Below are positions 16,284-25,076 of a stretch of 64,000 bases of DNA, piece by piece (position 1 is the stretch's first letter; the number at the start of each line of letters is the position of its first letter). The position numbers were made by a program, and so were the translations under genes. The stretch lies in NCBI RefSeq assembly GCF_051013375.1, contig NZ_CP142125.1; one strand, 5' to 3'. Source of the stretch: Kordia algicida (GTDB taxonomy: Bacteria; Bacteroidota; Bacteroidia; Flavobacteriales; Flavobacteriaceae). The notes below the pieces were generated by a model, which saw nothing but the letters and a program-made list of their open reading frames with translations, made no database searches and was not told the origin of the DNA.

Positions 16284-17045
16284 CTACAACTCGTTTACAT
16301 CTTCAGAAATAATCCAACCAATTTTTCCATCAATAAGTTGAATTTTTTTCCAGTTATCAACCGTATCTAATACTTGTACTTTGGTTCCTTCATGCAATAC
16401 AAAAACCTCATCGCTTCGTAAGTTTGGTTCCGATTTTACTGTAGTTTCTTTTGCAAATACAATGGCAGGACGATCTTTTTGTGCTTTTCCGTATTGTTGA
16501 TAAGCAATTGCAACGGTTCCTATGATGAATAGAAACGCGAGAAAACTAATTAGAAAGTAAATCCTCTTTTTTAATGTTTCATACGCAAATTGATACAATA
16601 AGAATGATATCACACATAAAAAACCACAAAAAACCGCAATCCACGCCCATTCGTTATAGGTAAATGTTCCTGTGATGTTTCCGATGAATTTGGAAAGTTG
16701 TGTTTTTGGCAATGGTTCTATAGCATCAATTGTCATATTATTGGCAAATGCCAAATTGTTTAGGATGTCTTTATCATCTGGCGAAAGCTGTAATGCCTTT
16801 TCAAAATAGTACACACTCGGACCAATTTCGTTGCTTTTGTAATATGCGTTTCCAAGATTGTAATAGATAGCTGCGGAATGATTTCCTGTTTCTAAAATTG
16901 ACTTGTATTGTGCAATTGCTTCCGCGTAGTTTCCATCGTTATATGCTGTATTCGCAGACTCAAACAAAGCTGTATTATCTTGTGAAAAAACAAGCGTACA
17001 ACTAGCTACGAACACGAGAAATAAATAAGTGATCTTAGTTTTCAT
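16284..17045 (-). CDS. batE: Aerotolerance protein BatE (TPR, SH3)
   Basis: The 253-residue protein has a signal peptide (1-21), TPR-type repeats (about 25-100: AYNDGNYAEAIAQYKSIL, AIYYNLGNAYYKSNEIGPSV), two membrane segments (about 130-155 and 160-180) and a C-terminal SH3-like domain (about 195-250: VKSEPNLRSDEVFVLHEGTKV, WKKIQLIDGKIGWI). This is the BatE layout. It is the last gene of the minus-strand operon, three bases after batD. In Bacteroides the bat genes support growth under oxygen; the periplasmic mechanism is not settled. Confidence 0.85.
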   Translation of the reverse strand: MKTKITYLFLVFVASCTLVFSQDNTALFESANTAYNDGNYAEAIAQYKSILETGNHSAAIYYNLGNAYYKSNEIGPSVYYFEKALQLSPDDKDILNNLAFANNMTIDAIEPLPKTQLSKFIGNITGTFTYNEWAWIAVFCGFLCVISFLLYQFAYETLKKRIYFLISFLAFLFIIGTVAIAYQQYGKAQKDRPAIVFAKETTVKSEPNLRSDEVFVLHEGTKVQVLDTVDNWKKIQLIDGKIGWIISEDVNEL

Positions 17046-17048
17046 CTG

Positions 17049-18818
17049 TTATTTTATTTGTTTATCTATTTGCGAAATGGTTTCCACCGATTTTTCGTAA
17101 TCTTTATTAATCGTAACATCAGAAGCTGGTGTATAACGTGCAAATTCACAACTTTCTAGTAAGCTGATAAATTCCTCAACGGTTGCTGGTTTTACACTGC
17201 GTTCTGTGAGTAATTGGTGTATTTTTTCTTTGCTGAATTCCGAAGTTTCTATGCTGAGTTTTGCACGTAAATAATTGTGCAATGCTCTTTCTAATACTTC
17301 GTAAAACGCTTCTTTATCGCCTAATTTTCGTTTTGCTTCTGATAAGTATTTCTTCGCCAAACGATTTGCTCTACGCGTTTTGCTTCCTTCGATATCATTG
17401 TCAAACGCTCGCTTTTTTCTTCTTACAATTAAAATGATTGGAATAAAGATAAACGGACAAAGTAGTAAAGCGTAAAAAAGGTTTGATTTGAAAAAATCTT
17501 CTGTTACCATCGGCATTAAGTTTGCATCCGTTTTTAAGAATCTAAACTGCGAACCGTTGGTGGTAATGAGTTGTTTTTGTGTGGTTGTATTGTTGTCAGT
17601 ATTATCGGCTGTAGCCGTATTTGCTGGACCATCTACCACATCAATGACAATTTCGTCAGATCGTAATGTTTTGTATGTTTTTGCTTTTGGATCAAAATAC
17701 GAGAAGGAAACACTCGGAATTGGATATTTCCCTTTGTATTGTGGTACTACTGTGTAACTGTCTGAAATTTTCCCTTGCATTCCCGTAATTCGTGTGGTGA
17801 CACGTTCCGTAAATTCAGGATCATATACTTCTAACGAACTTGGCAGTTTTAATTTTGGTAGTTGAAATAATTTTAGATTTCCTTTTCCTGAGACTTCTAT
17901 TTTTGCTTGAAGCGACTCAGAAGCATTTAACGACGTTTTGCTAGTTGTAACTTGAAAGTCAAAATCTCCAACTGCACCAGCAAAATCAGCAGGTTTTCCA
18001 GCTTCTGGCAAGGCTTTTACATTGACTGTTCTTCGTGCTGAAGATAGTGTTTTATGAACCGTTTCGTAACGTCTTCCAAAAACATCTCTACGTTGCGTTG
18101 GCACCGAGACTTGTACATCTATTGAAAAGGGTTCAATGACTTGTTTACCCGTTTTTTGCGGATATAATACGTAACGTTTTAAAACTACATACGGATATGG
18201 TTCACCTTGATATGTTCCGTTTTGTGCTTTGAGACGTGTTTCAAGATTTTGGCTCCAAAAATTATTGAATGTTGGTTTTCCCAATTCCCTATAATCATTA
18301 ACATTAATGCCAGGTTTTACATAGAGTTTGTATGAAACTGTAACAGGTTCGTTTAGATAAGGATTTCCATTCGAAATTTCTGTCACCAAATGAATTCCTT
18401 CAGAAACTACATAGTCAGCATTATTTCCATCTTTTGGTTTGGCTACTGCTTTTGTTACCTGAACTTTTACAGGTAAGGTTTTATAAATTTGTCCTTCAAT
18501 TTCAACTTTTGCCTGTTTGATGGTAAATGTTCCTTCTGCTGTTGGCTGTAAAAAATATGTATATGTTTTTGAGAACGAACGCTTTCCATTGTTCCAAACA
18601 TGATTCATAGATTGTATGGGACCGCCAGCGACGCGGAATCCTGTGAATTTTGGCGCAGTAAAATTATCGCCATCTCTATCCATTTTAAAGTCTACACGCA
18701 AACGCTCATTCACGCCCAATTTCTTTTTGCTCACTTTGGTTTCAAAAGTAACCTGCGCAGTTACAATACCTGCAAATAGCAAGAAAATGATAGTTGATAT
18801 GTATGCTTTTGTTTTCAT
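17049..18818 (-). CDS. batD: Aerotolerance protein BatD
   Basis: The 589-residue protein has a signal peptide (1-21, ending VTAQ), a long beta-rich periplasmic part of repeated Ig-like strands (about 22-435) with the BatD start VTFETKVSKKKLGVNERLRVDF, one membrane helix (about 445-465, then RRKKRAF) and a helical cytoplasmic tail. It lies between batC and batE. The 154-bp gap upstream, unusually large for this operon, is AT-rich and could hold an extra promoter, although no clear -7 match is seen there. Confidence 0.9.
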   Translation of the reverse strand: MKTKAYISTIIFLLFAGIVTAQVTFETKVSKKKLGVNERLRVDFKMDRDGDNFTAPKFTGFRVAGGPIQSMNHVWNNGKRSFSKTYTYFLQPTAEGTFTIKQAKVEIEGQIYKTLPVKVQVTKAVAKPKDGNNADYVVSEGIHLVTEISNGNPYLNEPVTVSYKLYVKPGINVNDYRELGKPTFNNFWSQNLETRLKAQNGTYQGEPYPYVVLKRYVLYPQKTGKQVIEPFSIDVQVSVPTQRRDVFGRRYETVHKTLSSARRTVNVKALPEAGKPADFAGAVGDFDFQVTTSKTSLNASESLQAKIEVSGKGNLKLFQLPKLKLPSSLEVYDPEFTERVTTRITGMQGKISDSYTVVPQYKGKYPIPSVSFSYFDPKAKTYKTLRSDEIVIDVVDGPANTATADNTDNNTTTQKQLITTNGSQFRFLKTDANLMPMVTEDFFKSNLFYALLLCPFIFIPIILIVRRKKRAFDNDIEGSKTRRANRLAKKYLSEAKRKLGDKEAFYEVLERALHNYLRAKLSIETSEFSKEKIHQLLTERSVKPATVEEFISLLESCEFARYTPASDVTINKDYEKSVETISQIDKQIK

Positions 18819-18972
18819 GTATGCGAACGAACTTTTTATCGTTTTTTATATATAATAATTAGTATATAATTATTTAAAATTACTATTAGTTGTCAGATAG
18901 TTTTACAAGGTCTTTGTTCTTTATTCTAAAAGCGCAACGATCTTATATCTTTTATCGGACAATATAGAATAA

Positions 18973-19827
18973 TTACCAGTCTTTCTCAGCTTTTACCTTA
19001 ATGCCTTTGGCTTTCTTTTCATTGAGTTTGTCCTGCGTTTTCTTCTCAGCATTGTTCATGGCTTGCAACAAACTTTTTACTTGTTGTGGCGACAACTGAT
19101 TTGGCTTTGGCTGTTGTTGTTGTTTTTTGTCGTCTTTCTTTTCGTCAGCTTTGTTTTGATCGTTTTTATCGTCTTGTTTCTTTTTATCTTTTTCCTGATC
19201 GCCTTTTCCGTCTTTATCTTTGTCGTCCTTTCCGCCTTCGTCTTTCTCCTTATCGCCTTTATCTTCGTTTTTGTCTTTTTGATCTTTGTCGTTCTGATCT
19301 TTTTTGTCTTGCTCTTTGTTTTCCTCTTTTTTGTCTTTGTCCTTTTTGTCTTTGTCGTCTTCTTTCGGAGGATTTTTCTCTAGCATTTCTTTAGCTAATG
19401 CAAAATTGTAGCGCGTTTCATCGTCTGAAGGATTGTTGCGCAATGCATTTTTGTACGCAGCTACTGCTTTTTCGTATTCTTTATTTTTCATGAATACATT
19501 TCCCATGTTGTGATACGCGCTGTGTTTCTCAGCTTTAGTCATTGCAACCTCAGCAGCTTGTTTGTATCGGTTGAAGGCTTCTTCGTAGCTTTCATTTTGG
19601 TAATAGGCATTTCCTAAGTTGTATTTTGCCGTGGCATTTTCGCCATCTTTTGAGATTGCTTTTCGATACTCCGCTTCTGCATCTACAAAACTATCATCTT
19701 CCAAAGCTTTATTGGCTTTGTAGGTATAATTATTTGATTCTTTTTTGATTTGTTCGGCTTCCTTATTTTGCCCATTTGCAATGGCAACCGTCAACAATAC
19801 AATCCATATGTGTTTTACGTATTTCAT
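18973..19827 (-). CDS. batC: Aerotolerance protein BatC (TPR, Lys/Asp-rich)
   Basis: The 284-residue protein has a signal peptide (1-19), three TPR units (about 30-140: AEYRKAISKDGENATAKYNLGNAYY and similar) and then about 100 residues made almost only of Lys, Asp, Glu, Asn and Gln (about 150-250). A final helix ends VKSLLQAMNNAEKKTQ. The TPR part fits BatC; the charged stretch probably forms a flexible, highly hydrated linker in the periplasm. The start overlaps the end of batB by four bases. On the opposite strand the charged region gives long meaningless open frames. Confidence 0.88.
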   Translation of the reverse strand: MKYVKHIWIVLLTVAIANGQNKEAEQIKKESNNYTYKANKALEDDSFVDAEAEYRKAISKDGENATAKYNLGNAYYQNESYEEAFNRYKQAAEVAMTKAEKHSAYHNMGNVFMKNKEYEKAVAAYKNALRNNPSDDETRYNFALAKEMLEKNPPKEDDKDKKDKDKKEENKEQDKKDQNDKDQKDKNEDKGDKEKDEGGKDDKDKDGKGDQEKDKKKQDDKNDQNKADEKKDDKKQQQQPKPNQLSPQQVKSLLQAMNNAEKKTQDKLNEKKAKGIKVKAEKDW

Positions 19828-20858
19828 GCTCTTTTTTCATTAAATAAGTTCAACTTTTGCAACCATGCTGTTTTTCGTTCTAGTAGAAAAACATCTAACA
19901 GTAATAAGAAGATTCCCAACCCAAGAAACCATTGAAATTGATCTTGGTATTCTGAGAATTTTTTTGCTTCAAATTCTGTTTTATTCATCGTACTTAATCT
20001 GTTTTTGATGAATGCTACAGCTTCTTCTGTTACGGTTCCATCAATATATTCGCCGTTACCTTCCGCAGCAATGTCTTTTAAGGTTTTTTCGTTGAGTTTT
20101 GTAATGACAACTTCTCCTTGCAAGTCACGCTTAAATGATTCCGTGATGCCGCGTCTTTTTATCGGAATTGGTCCTCCTTTTGTGGTTCCAACGCCAATGG
20201 TGTATGTTTTTATTCCTTCTTTCGTTGCTTCTTCTGCCAATTGTCCTGCGCCACCTGTGTGATCTTCTCCATCGGAAATTATGACCAAAACTCTATTGGT
20301 TTGTTCTACATCGTCGTAATAGGTTTTTGCCAAACGAATCGCATCATCAATGGCTGTTCCTTGCGATGATAACATGTTGGTGTTCAAGTTATTTAAGAAC
20401 ATTTTCGCTGCCGAAAAATCAGTAGTAATTGGTAATTGTGGTACGGCTCTTCCCGCGTAAGCGATAATTCCTATACGGTCACTTCCCAAGTTATTGATGA
20501 TTTCCGATACAATACGTTTTGATTTGTCCAATCGACTTGGCGAAATGTCTTCTGCCAACATACTTTTAGAGACATCTACGGCAAATACAATATCGACACC
20601 TTCTCGTTTTACCGTTTCTAATTTCGTGCCAATTTTCGGATTTACCAACGCAACGACTAACGAAGCGATTGCCAAACACCAAATGGTCAATTTCAAAATT
20701 GGTTTGAAGATTGATTTTTCCGGACTTAAACGTTGTAATAATTGTTTGTTGGCAAATTTACGCTGCGCACTTCGTTTCCAAAGTTGCAAGAGTATGAATA
20801 CCAACACCACAACTGGGATGATAATTAGTAAGTAAAAATATTTTTTTTCTTCTAACAT
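19824..20858 (-). CDS. batB: Aerotolerance protein BatB (VWA domain)
   Basis: This 344-residue membrane protein has two N-terminal hydrophobic segments (about 7-25 and 55-75), a von Willebrand factor A domain (about 90-300) and a C-terminal helix (about 310-330). The metal-ion site is intact: AVDVSKSMLAED (DxSxS) and later IISDGEDHTGG. It is paired with BatA, which has the same plan. It starts one base after the stop of the flavodoxin-type gene and overlaps batC by four bases. Confidence 0.92.
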   Translation of the reverse strand: MLEEKKYFYLLIIIPVVVLVFILLQLWKRSAQRKFANKQLLQRLSPEKSIFKPILKLTIWCLAIASLVVALVNPKIGTKLETVKREGVDIVFAVDVSKSMLAEDISPSRLDKSKRIVSEIINNLGSDRIGIIAYAGRAVPQLPITTDFSAAKMFLNNLNTNMLSSQGTAIDDAIRLAKTYYDDVEQTNRVLVIISDGEDHTGGAGQLAEEATKEGIKTYTIGVGTTKGGPIPIKRRGITESFKRDLQGEVVITKLNEKTLKDIAAEGNGEYIDGTVTEEAVAFIKNRLSTMNKTEFEAKKFSEYQDQFQWFLGLGIFLLLLDVFLLERKTAWLQKLNLFNEKRA

Positions 20859-20859
20859 A

Positions 20860-21372
20860 TTAGTTTTCCATCAATTGGTTCGCAAATTTTGTAATGCTTT
20901 GCTGAACTGTTGGTGTTATTGTTTTATTTTCTATCCATGTATGAATGTGTCCTTTGTATTGCATGCCTAAATAATGAGCACTTTCTACAAAAGGCATTTC
21001 AAAACCTTGTTTTATTTCTTTATCAGATCCGCAACTTAGCACGCCCATGTTGGTTCCGCGTAAGCGTCTTCCAATGTCTTTTTCTTCGTATAGAAAGTCA
21101 GATATTCTATCAAAAAATACTTTCATCACGCCACTCATGGTATACCAATAAATTGGCGTTGCAAAGACAAATGTTGTATAAGTTGCCGTTAGTTTTTTAA
21201 ACAGCGTATTAAAATCATCTTCATTGTCCAGATCGTATGCAAAGTGATTGATTTTGTATTGTTTTAAATCGATCACGTCGAAATTTGTTTGTTTTTGAAG
21301 CTCAGAAACAATGGTATGTGTGTTTCCGTGACTTCGCGAGCTTCCTAATAGTATGACTCCTTTTGTTTTCAT
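20860..21372 (-). CDS. Flavodoxin-fold NAD(P)H oxidoreductase in bat operon
   Basis: The 170-residue protein is of the NADPH-dependent FMN reductase/flavodoxin group. The FMN phosphate loop lies at residues 9-17 (LGSSRSHGNT) and the second FMN contact at TPIYWYTMSGVMKVFFDR. It is cytoplasmic. It sits between batA (two bases upstream) and batB (one base downstream), so it is cotranscribed with the aerotolerance genes, where most genomes have batA next to batB. A redox role in oxygen tolerance is a reasonable inference; the substrate is not known. Confidence 0.85.
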   Translation of the reverse strand: MKTKGVILLGSSRSHGNTHTIVSELQKQTNFDVIDLKQYKINHFAYDLDNEDDFNTLFKKLTATYTTFVFATPIYWYTMSGVMKVFFDRISDFLYEEKDIGRRLRGTNMGVLSCGSDKEIKQGFEMPFVESAHYLGMQYKGHIHTWIENKTITPTVQQSITKFANQLMEN

Positions 21373-21374
21373 TA

Positions 21375-22385
21375 TTAGATAAAACTTCTAAAGAGTGTTT
21401 TGCGCAATAGGATTTCGATCAACAGCAATATTCCTGCAAAGAATACAAAGATCCTGAATTTTTCTTCATAGTTAGTGTATCGGAATTCTTCGATTTCTGT
21501 CTTTTCTAGCTTGTTGATTTCATCATATATTTCCGCCAATTTCTTTGTATTGGTCGCTCTAAAATATTTTCCTCCTGTGGTTTTTGCAATTTGCTGCAAT
21601 AGCTTTTCATCAATTTCCACTTGCATGTTTCTAAATAATATGGTTCCATCTGGATTTAAAGCAACTGGCGTGGAAGCCATTCCGTTGGTTCCAATACCAA
21701 TAGTGTAAGTTTTGATGCCATATTCTACTGCCAATTCGGAAGCAATTTGTGGTTCTATAAATCCTGCATTGTTGACACCATCCGTTAGTAAAATGATGAC
21801 TTTACTTTTGGCTTTACTGTCTTTTAAACGATTTACAGCAGTTGCTAATCCCATGCCAATGGCGGTTCCACCAATTAATTCACCATGTTTGTATTTGATA
21901 TCTTTTAATGCATTTTGAATGATGCTTTTGTCAGTCGTAATTGGCGTTTTGGTAAAACTTTCTCCAGCATACACGACCAATCCGATACGATCGCTTGGAC
22001 GTCCTTCAATAAATTCAGCAGCTACTTTTTTGAGTGCTGTAAGCCTGTTTGGACGTAAGTCTTTGGACAACATACTTGCCGAAACATCAATTGCCATGAC
22101 AATATCAATTCCTTTGTTGGTTTTGATACGTGTAGAAACTTCTTTGGTTTGCGGACGTGCCAATGCTGTGATTAATGCCATAATTGCTAACATTCGCAAT
22201 ACAAATAGTATGGGTTTTAGTTTTGGCAATATGCTTGGTGTTGCTTTGAAACCTTGCAAACTTGACATTTTTACAGTTGCCAGTTGCTTTGGTTTTTTCC
22301 AAATATACCAAGCGATTGCTAGTGGAATGAATACTAGCAACCAAAAAAACTCTGGATGTGCAAAACTGTAATTATCTAACATCAT
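21375..22385 (-). CDS. batA: Aerotolerance protein BatA (VWA domain)
   Basis: This 336-residue membrane-bound VWA protein has N-terminal helices (about 10-28 and 58-78), a VWA domain with AIDVSASMLSKD (DxSxS) and ILLTDGVNNAG, and a C-terminal helix (about 310-328). Two ATGs in a row (22385 and 22382) lie within the last codons of the upstream gene, overlapping it by up to 14 bases and indicating translational coupling. BatA is thought to work with BatB and MoxR in a periplasm-linked assembly. Confidence 0.93.
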   Translation of the reverse strand: MMLDNYSFAHPEFFWLLVFIPLAIAWYIWKKPKQLATVKMSSLQGFKATPSILPKLKPILFVLRMLAIMALITALARPQTKEVSTRIKTNKGIDIVMAIDVSASMLSKDLRPNRLTALKKVAAEFIEGRPSDRIGLVVYAGESFTKTPITTDKSIIQNALKDIKYKHGELIGGTAIGMGLATAVNRLKDSKAKSKVIILLTDGVNNAGFIEPQIASELAVEYGIKTYTIGIGTNGMASTPVALNPDGTILFRNMQVEIDEKLLQQIAKTTGGKYFRATNTKKLAEIYDEINKLEKTEIEEFRYTNYEEKFRIFVFFAGILLLIEILLRKTLFRSFI

Positions 22386-23997
22386 TGTTTTCTGTTTGTG
22401 TGATAGAATTCAAGATTCTAGCGACTATTTTTTCTGCTTGTTCATCGTCTTCTGCATGTAGCATTTTCAGTATTTGTATGCCACGACCTTCTTCAAAGAT
22501 GTAGGCTTCGTATGCACTTTCTTGCGTGCCACCAAACGGACTTTCTTCGTCTACGAAGATGCCTGTTCCGTACATTTTAAGACCTTTGATGCCTGTTGGC
22601 GATTCGTATTCGTCGTATTTTACGATGAGTTTTGTGGCGCCTCTGGCTTCGTAACCTTTTAAGATTTGTTCGCCAATATCATCTAACGTGATTTTTGGTT
22701 TTTCCCTAAATGTGACTACTTCAAGTGCGATAGAAAATGGTGCTAAATGACTTTGATACGCGTATATTTCTGTTTCTACAGGCAACGGAACGCTGTCTTT
22801 ACTTTTTATCGGTGTCATTCGCTTGAGTACTTGCGGTGTTGCAATGGTAAATCCGGAAGCACCATATTGACTTGTAACCCATTCGCCATCAACTAAATCG
22901 CTCATGGAATGTCCTAAGTAAGTATTTTCTTTTATATATGATATAGTAGCATATCCAATTAATCCACCAAAAACAATTATCATTGCCACAATTCCGATAG
23001 CAGCGTTTCTGAAACGACGTTTTTTACGTTGTTGTTCTAGCAAACGCAATTGATATTCTTCATCTTTTTTGCGTTCTTCTTCAGATATTTCAGGAATGGC
23101 TTCTTTGGTTTCTACTACGATGTGTTGCACCAAATTACGATCGGCTTTTATGACAGCATCATCTGGTTTTGATTTTGCAAATTTTACTAAATCGGCAGTT
23201 TGCAATACATTTTTTAGATTTTTGATCGTTTCGTCTTTTAAATCTAAATATCCTGCATCTTTTTGTGCTTCTATTTTACGGATGAGTTCTGCTGTGGTAC
23301 TTTCTAGCGCATCAATTCGTACTTCTTCTTCTATGTATTGACGTACAATATTGGTCAATTCAGAATAGTAATTTTTGTATTCTGATTTGAGTAATAGCGT
23401 AGAATTATCGAGTTCGTTCAATTGTAATAATGCGCGATCATACGGAGGAATTTCCGCCTTTTTCTTTTTCTTCTTTTTGTCTTTTAGCTGAAATACAAAG
23501 TAGTAAAAGTACAATCCGAAAAGAATGATTAAACCAAGAACAATTAATAGATATTTCCACCAATTGCTACTTCCTTTTTCTACAGAAACGATCGATTTTA
23601 TTTCAAACATTTTCTGCTTCAACGTGTCCACAGCAACATCCGCCACAGCGATACGAATAGAATCGGTAAAGAATGGTTTTTCGTCAATGAGTATTTTTTG
23701 CTTCGGAATGAAATATGTTCCTGAGTCAAATTGCGTAAGTCCATACTTTTTTATGAGACTGTATTTTGCTTCTTTTTTGAGTGTATCAGTTTTGTAAGAT
23801 TCCAGCAATTCTAACGGAACAAAGAGATTATTCCCTTCTGGAAAAACCACACTTGCTGTTGTGTCGGCTTCCACTAAAATGGACAGTTTTATTTCTTCTC
23901 CAATTTTTATTTGCGTAGAATCGACAACTGCCGCTACTTTTTGTGCGAATGAATAGCTTGTAAACAGCAAAAAGAGCACCATCCAAAAGCTGCTCAT
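22372..23997 (-). CDS. BatD-like/DUF4381-type membrane protein
   Basis: The protein has a signal peptide (MSSFWMVLFLLFTSYSFAQ), a beta domain like the first part of BatD (KVAAVVDSTQIKIGEEIKLS, about 20-135), a membrane helix (about 150-170), a Lys-rich stretch and a cytoplasmic helical part resembling DUF4381 (YDRALLQLNELDNSTLLLKS). A second membrane helix (about 335-360) precedes a C-terminal domain of about 180 residues. The frame opens at 24066, but the first 23 codons look like the repeated GAATTATGAA-type intergenic sequence; I prefer the ATG at 23997. It lies between DUF58 and batA, where many Bacteroidetes have a similar gene. Confidence 0.75.
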   Translation of the reverse strand: MSSFWMVLFLLFTSYSFAQKVAAVVDSTQIKIGEEIKLSILVEADTTASVVFPEGNNLFVPLELLESYKTDTLKKEAKYSLIKKYGLTQFDSGTYFIPKQKILIDEKPFFTDSIRIAVADVAVDTLKQKMFEIKSIVSVEKGSSNWWKYLLIVLGLIILFGLYFYYFVFQLKDKKKKKKKAEIPPYDRALLQLNELDNSTLLLKSEYKNYYSELTNIVRQYIEEEVRIDALESTTAELIRKIEAQKDAGYLDLKDETIKNLKNVLQTADLVKFAKSKPDDAVIKADRNLVQHIVVETKEAIPEISEEERKKDEEYQLRLLEQQRKKRRFRNAAIGIVAMIIVFGGLIGYATISYIKENTYLGHSMSDLVDGEWVTSQYGASGFTIATPQVLKRMTPIKSKDSVPLPVETEIYAYQSHLAPFSIALEVVTFREKPKITLDDIGEQILKGYEARGATKLIVKYDEYESPTGIKGLKMYGTGIFVDEESPFGGTQESAYEAYIFEEGRGIQILKMLHAEDDEQAEKIVARILNSITQTENNDVR

Positions 23998-24073
23998 TCG
24001 TAAGAATGCTTTTTTTGCTTTAGGTCGTTGTCCTTTTGTATTCATAATTCTTACTTCGTTCTTCATAATTCGC

Positions 24074-24940
24074 TTAGCCTCTCCTTTTAAAATAGCCTAA
24101 TAGTTTTTTTACGTAACTTTCGTCAACTCTTGTATTTATTGTCCCTGCGCCACTTCTGGAAAATAATTCCTGAAAGTAGTTTACTTTGTTTCTGTAAAAC
24201 TTCGCATAGTTGTTTCGTACTTTTTTTGAACCTGTGTTGACCAACATGCTTTCGCCTGTTTCGCTGTCGAGCATTTGTACAATTCCGAGATTTGGAATTT
24301 CTTCTTCACGCTTGTCATAGATTCGTATTCCTGTTAAGTCGTGCTTTTTGGCAGAAATTTTCAACGTTTGTTCGTATTCGTCTGCAATAAAGTCAGAAAG
24401 AATAAACACGATGGCTTTTTTCTTCATTACGCTTGATAGAAATCGCAATGCTTGTGAAACATCTGTTTTGGTACTTTTGGGTTTGTGTTCAAGTAGTTCA
24501 CGAATGATGCGCAATACGTGCGATTTTCCTTTTTTTGGTGGAATGAACAATTCGATTTCGTCTGAAAATAGAATCAATCCGACTTTGTCATTGTTTTGCA
24601 TCGCCGAAAAAGCCAATGTTGCAGAGATTTCCGTGATCGTTTCGTTTTTGAATTGCGTATTGGTTCCAAAAAGTTCTGAGCCAGAAACATCTACCATTAA
24701 CATCATGGTAAGTTCACGTTCTTCTTCAAAAACTTTAATGTATGGTTCGTTGTAACGCGCGGTTACATTCCAATCAATATTTCGTACATCGTCGCCAAAC
24801 TGATACTGACGCACTTCGCTAAACGTCATTCCACGACCTTTGAAGGTAGAATGGTATTCTCCTCCGAAGATATGATCGCTCAGTCGGCGCGTTTTAATTT
24901 CTATTTTTCGTACTTTTTTAAGTAACTCTTTTGTATCCAT
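24074..24940 (-). CDS. DUF58 domain protein of the bat operon
   Basis: The 288-residue cytoplasmic protein contains the DUF58 signature FKGRGMTFSEVRQYQFGDDVRNIDWNVTAR, followed by a VWA-like domain (MVDVSGSELFGT and VFILSDFIADEYE). DUF58 genes almost always follow moxR and are thought to act with its ATPase on a partner protein. It lies downstream of moxR after a 136-bp gap filled with short tandem repeats. Confidence 0.92.
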   Translation of the reverse strand: MDTKELLKKVRKIEIKTRRLSDHIFGGEYHSTFKGRGMTFSEVRQYQFGDDVRNIDWNVTARYNEPYIKVFEEERELTMMLMVDVSGSELFGTNTQFKNETITEISATLAFSAMQNNDKVGLILFSDEIELFIPPKKGKSHVLRIIRELLEHKPKSTKTDVSQALRFLSSVMKKKAIVFILSDFIADEYEQTLKISAKKHDLTGIRIYDKREEEIPNLGIVQMLDSETGESMLVNTGSKKVRNNYAKFYRNKVNYFQELFSRSGAGTINTRVDESYVKKLLGYFKRRG

Positions 24941-24943
24941 TGT

Positions 24944-25072
24944 TTCAGTGTACAGTACTCAGTTTTCAGTGTTCAGTGTTCAGTGAACGGTTTTCAGCTT
25001 TCAGTCGGTTCATAATAAGCATTGAATGTTATTAGAGAATAACTCACAACTCAACACTCATAACTCAAAACT
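24944..25072. repeat. Short tandem repeats in moxR-DUF58 gap
   Basis: The gap holds runs of TTCAGTG (for example TTTTCAGTGTTCAGTG near 24963-24978) and of CTCAnAACTCA (25042-25070). Such slippage-prone heptamers and octamers are also seen at 34261-34290. No gene is seen. Confidence 0.6.
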
Positions 25073-25076
25073 TAGC

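Noticed and set aside
19063..19394. Two open frames of over 100 codons antisense to batC
   Set aside because: They are mirror images of the Lys/Asp-rich linker, giving only Phe/Val/Leu runs; not real membrane proteins.
24348..24755. Open frame of 135 codons antisense to the DUF58 gene
   Set aside because: Fully inside a clear gene, no conserved pattern.
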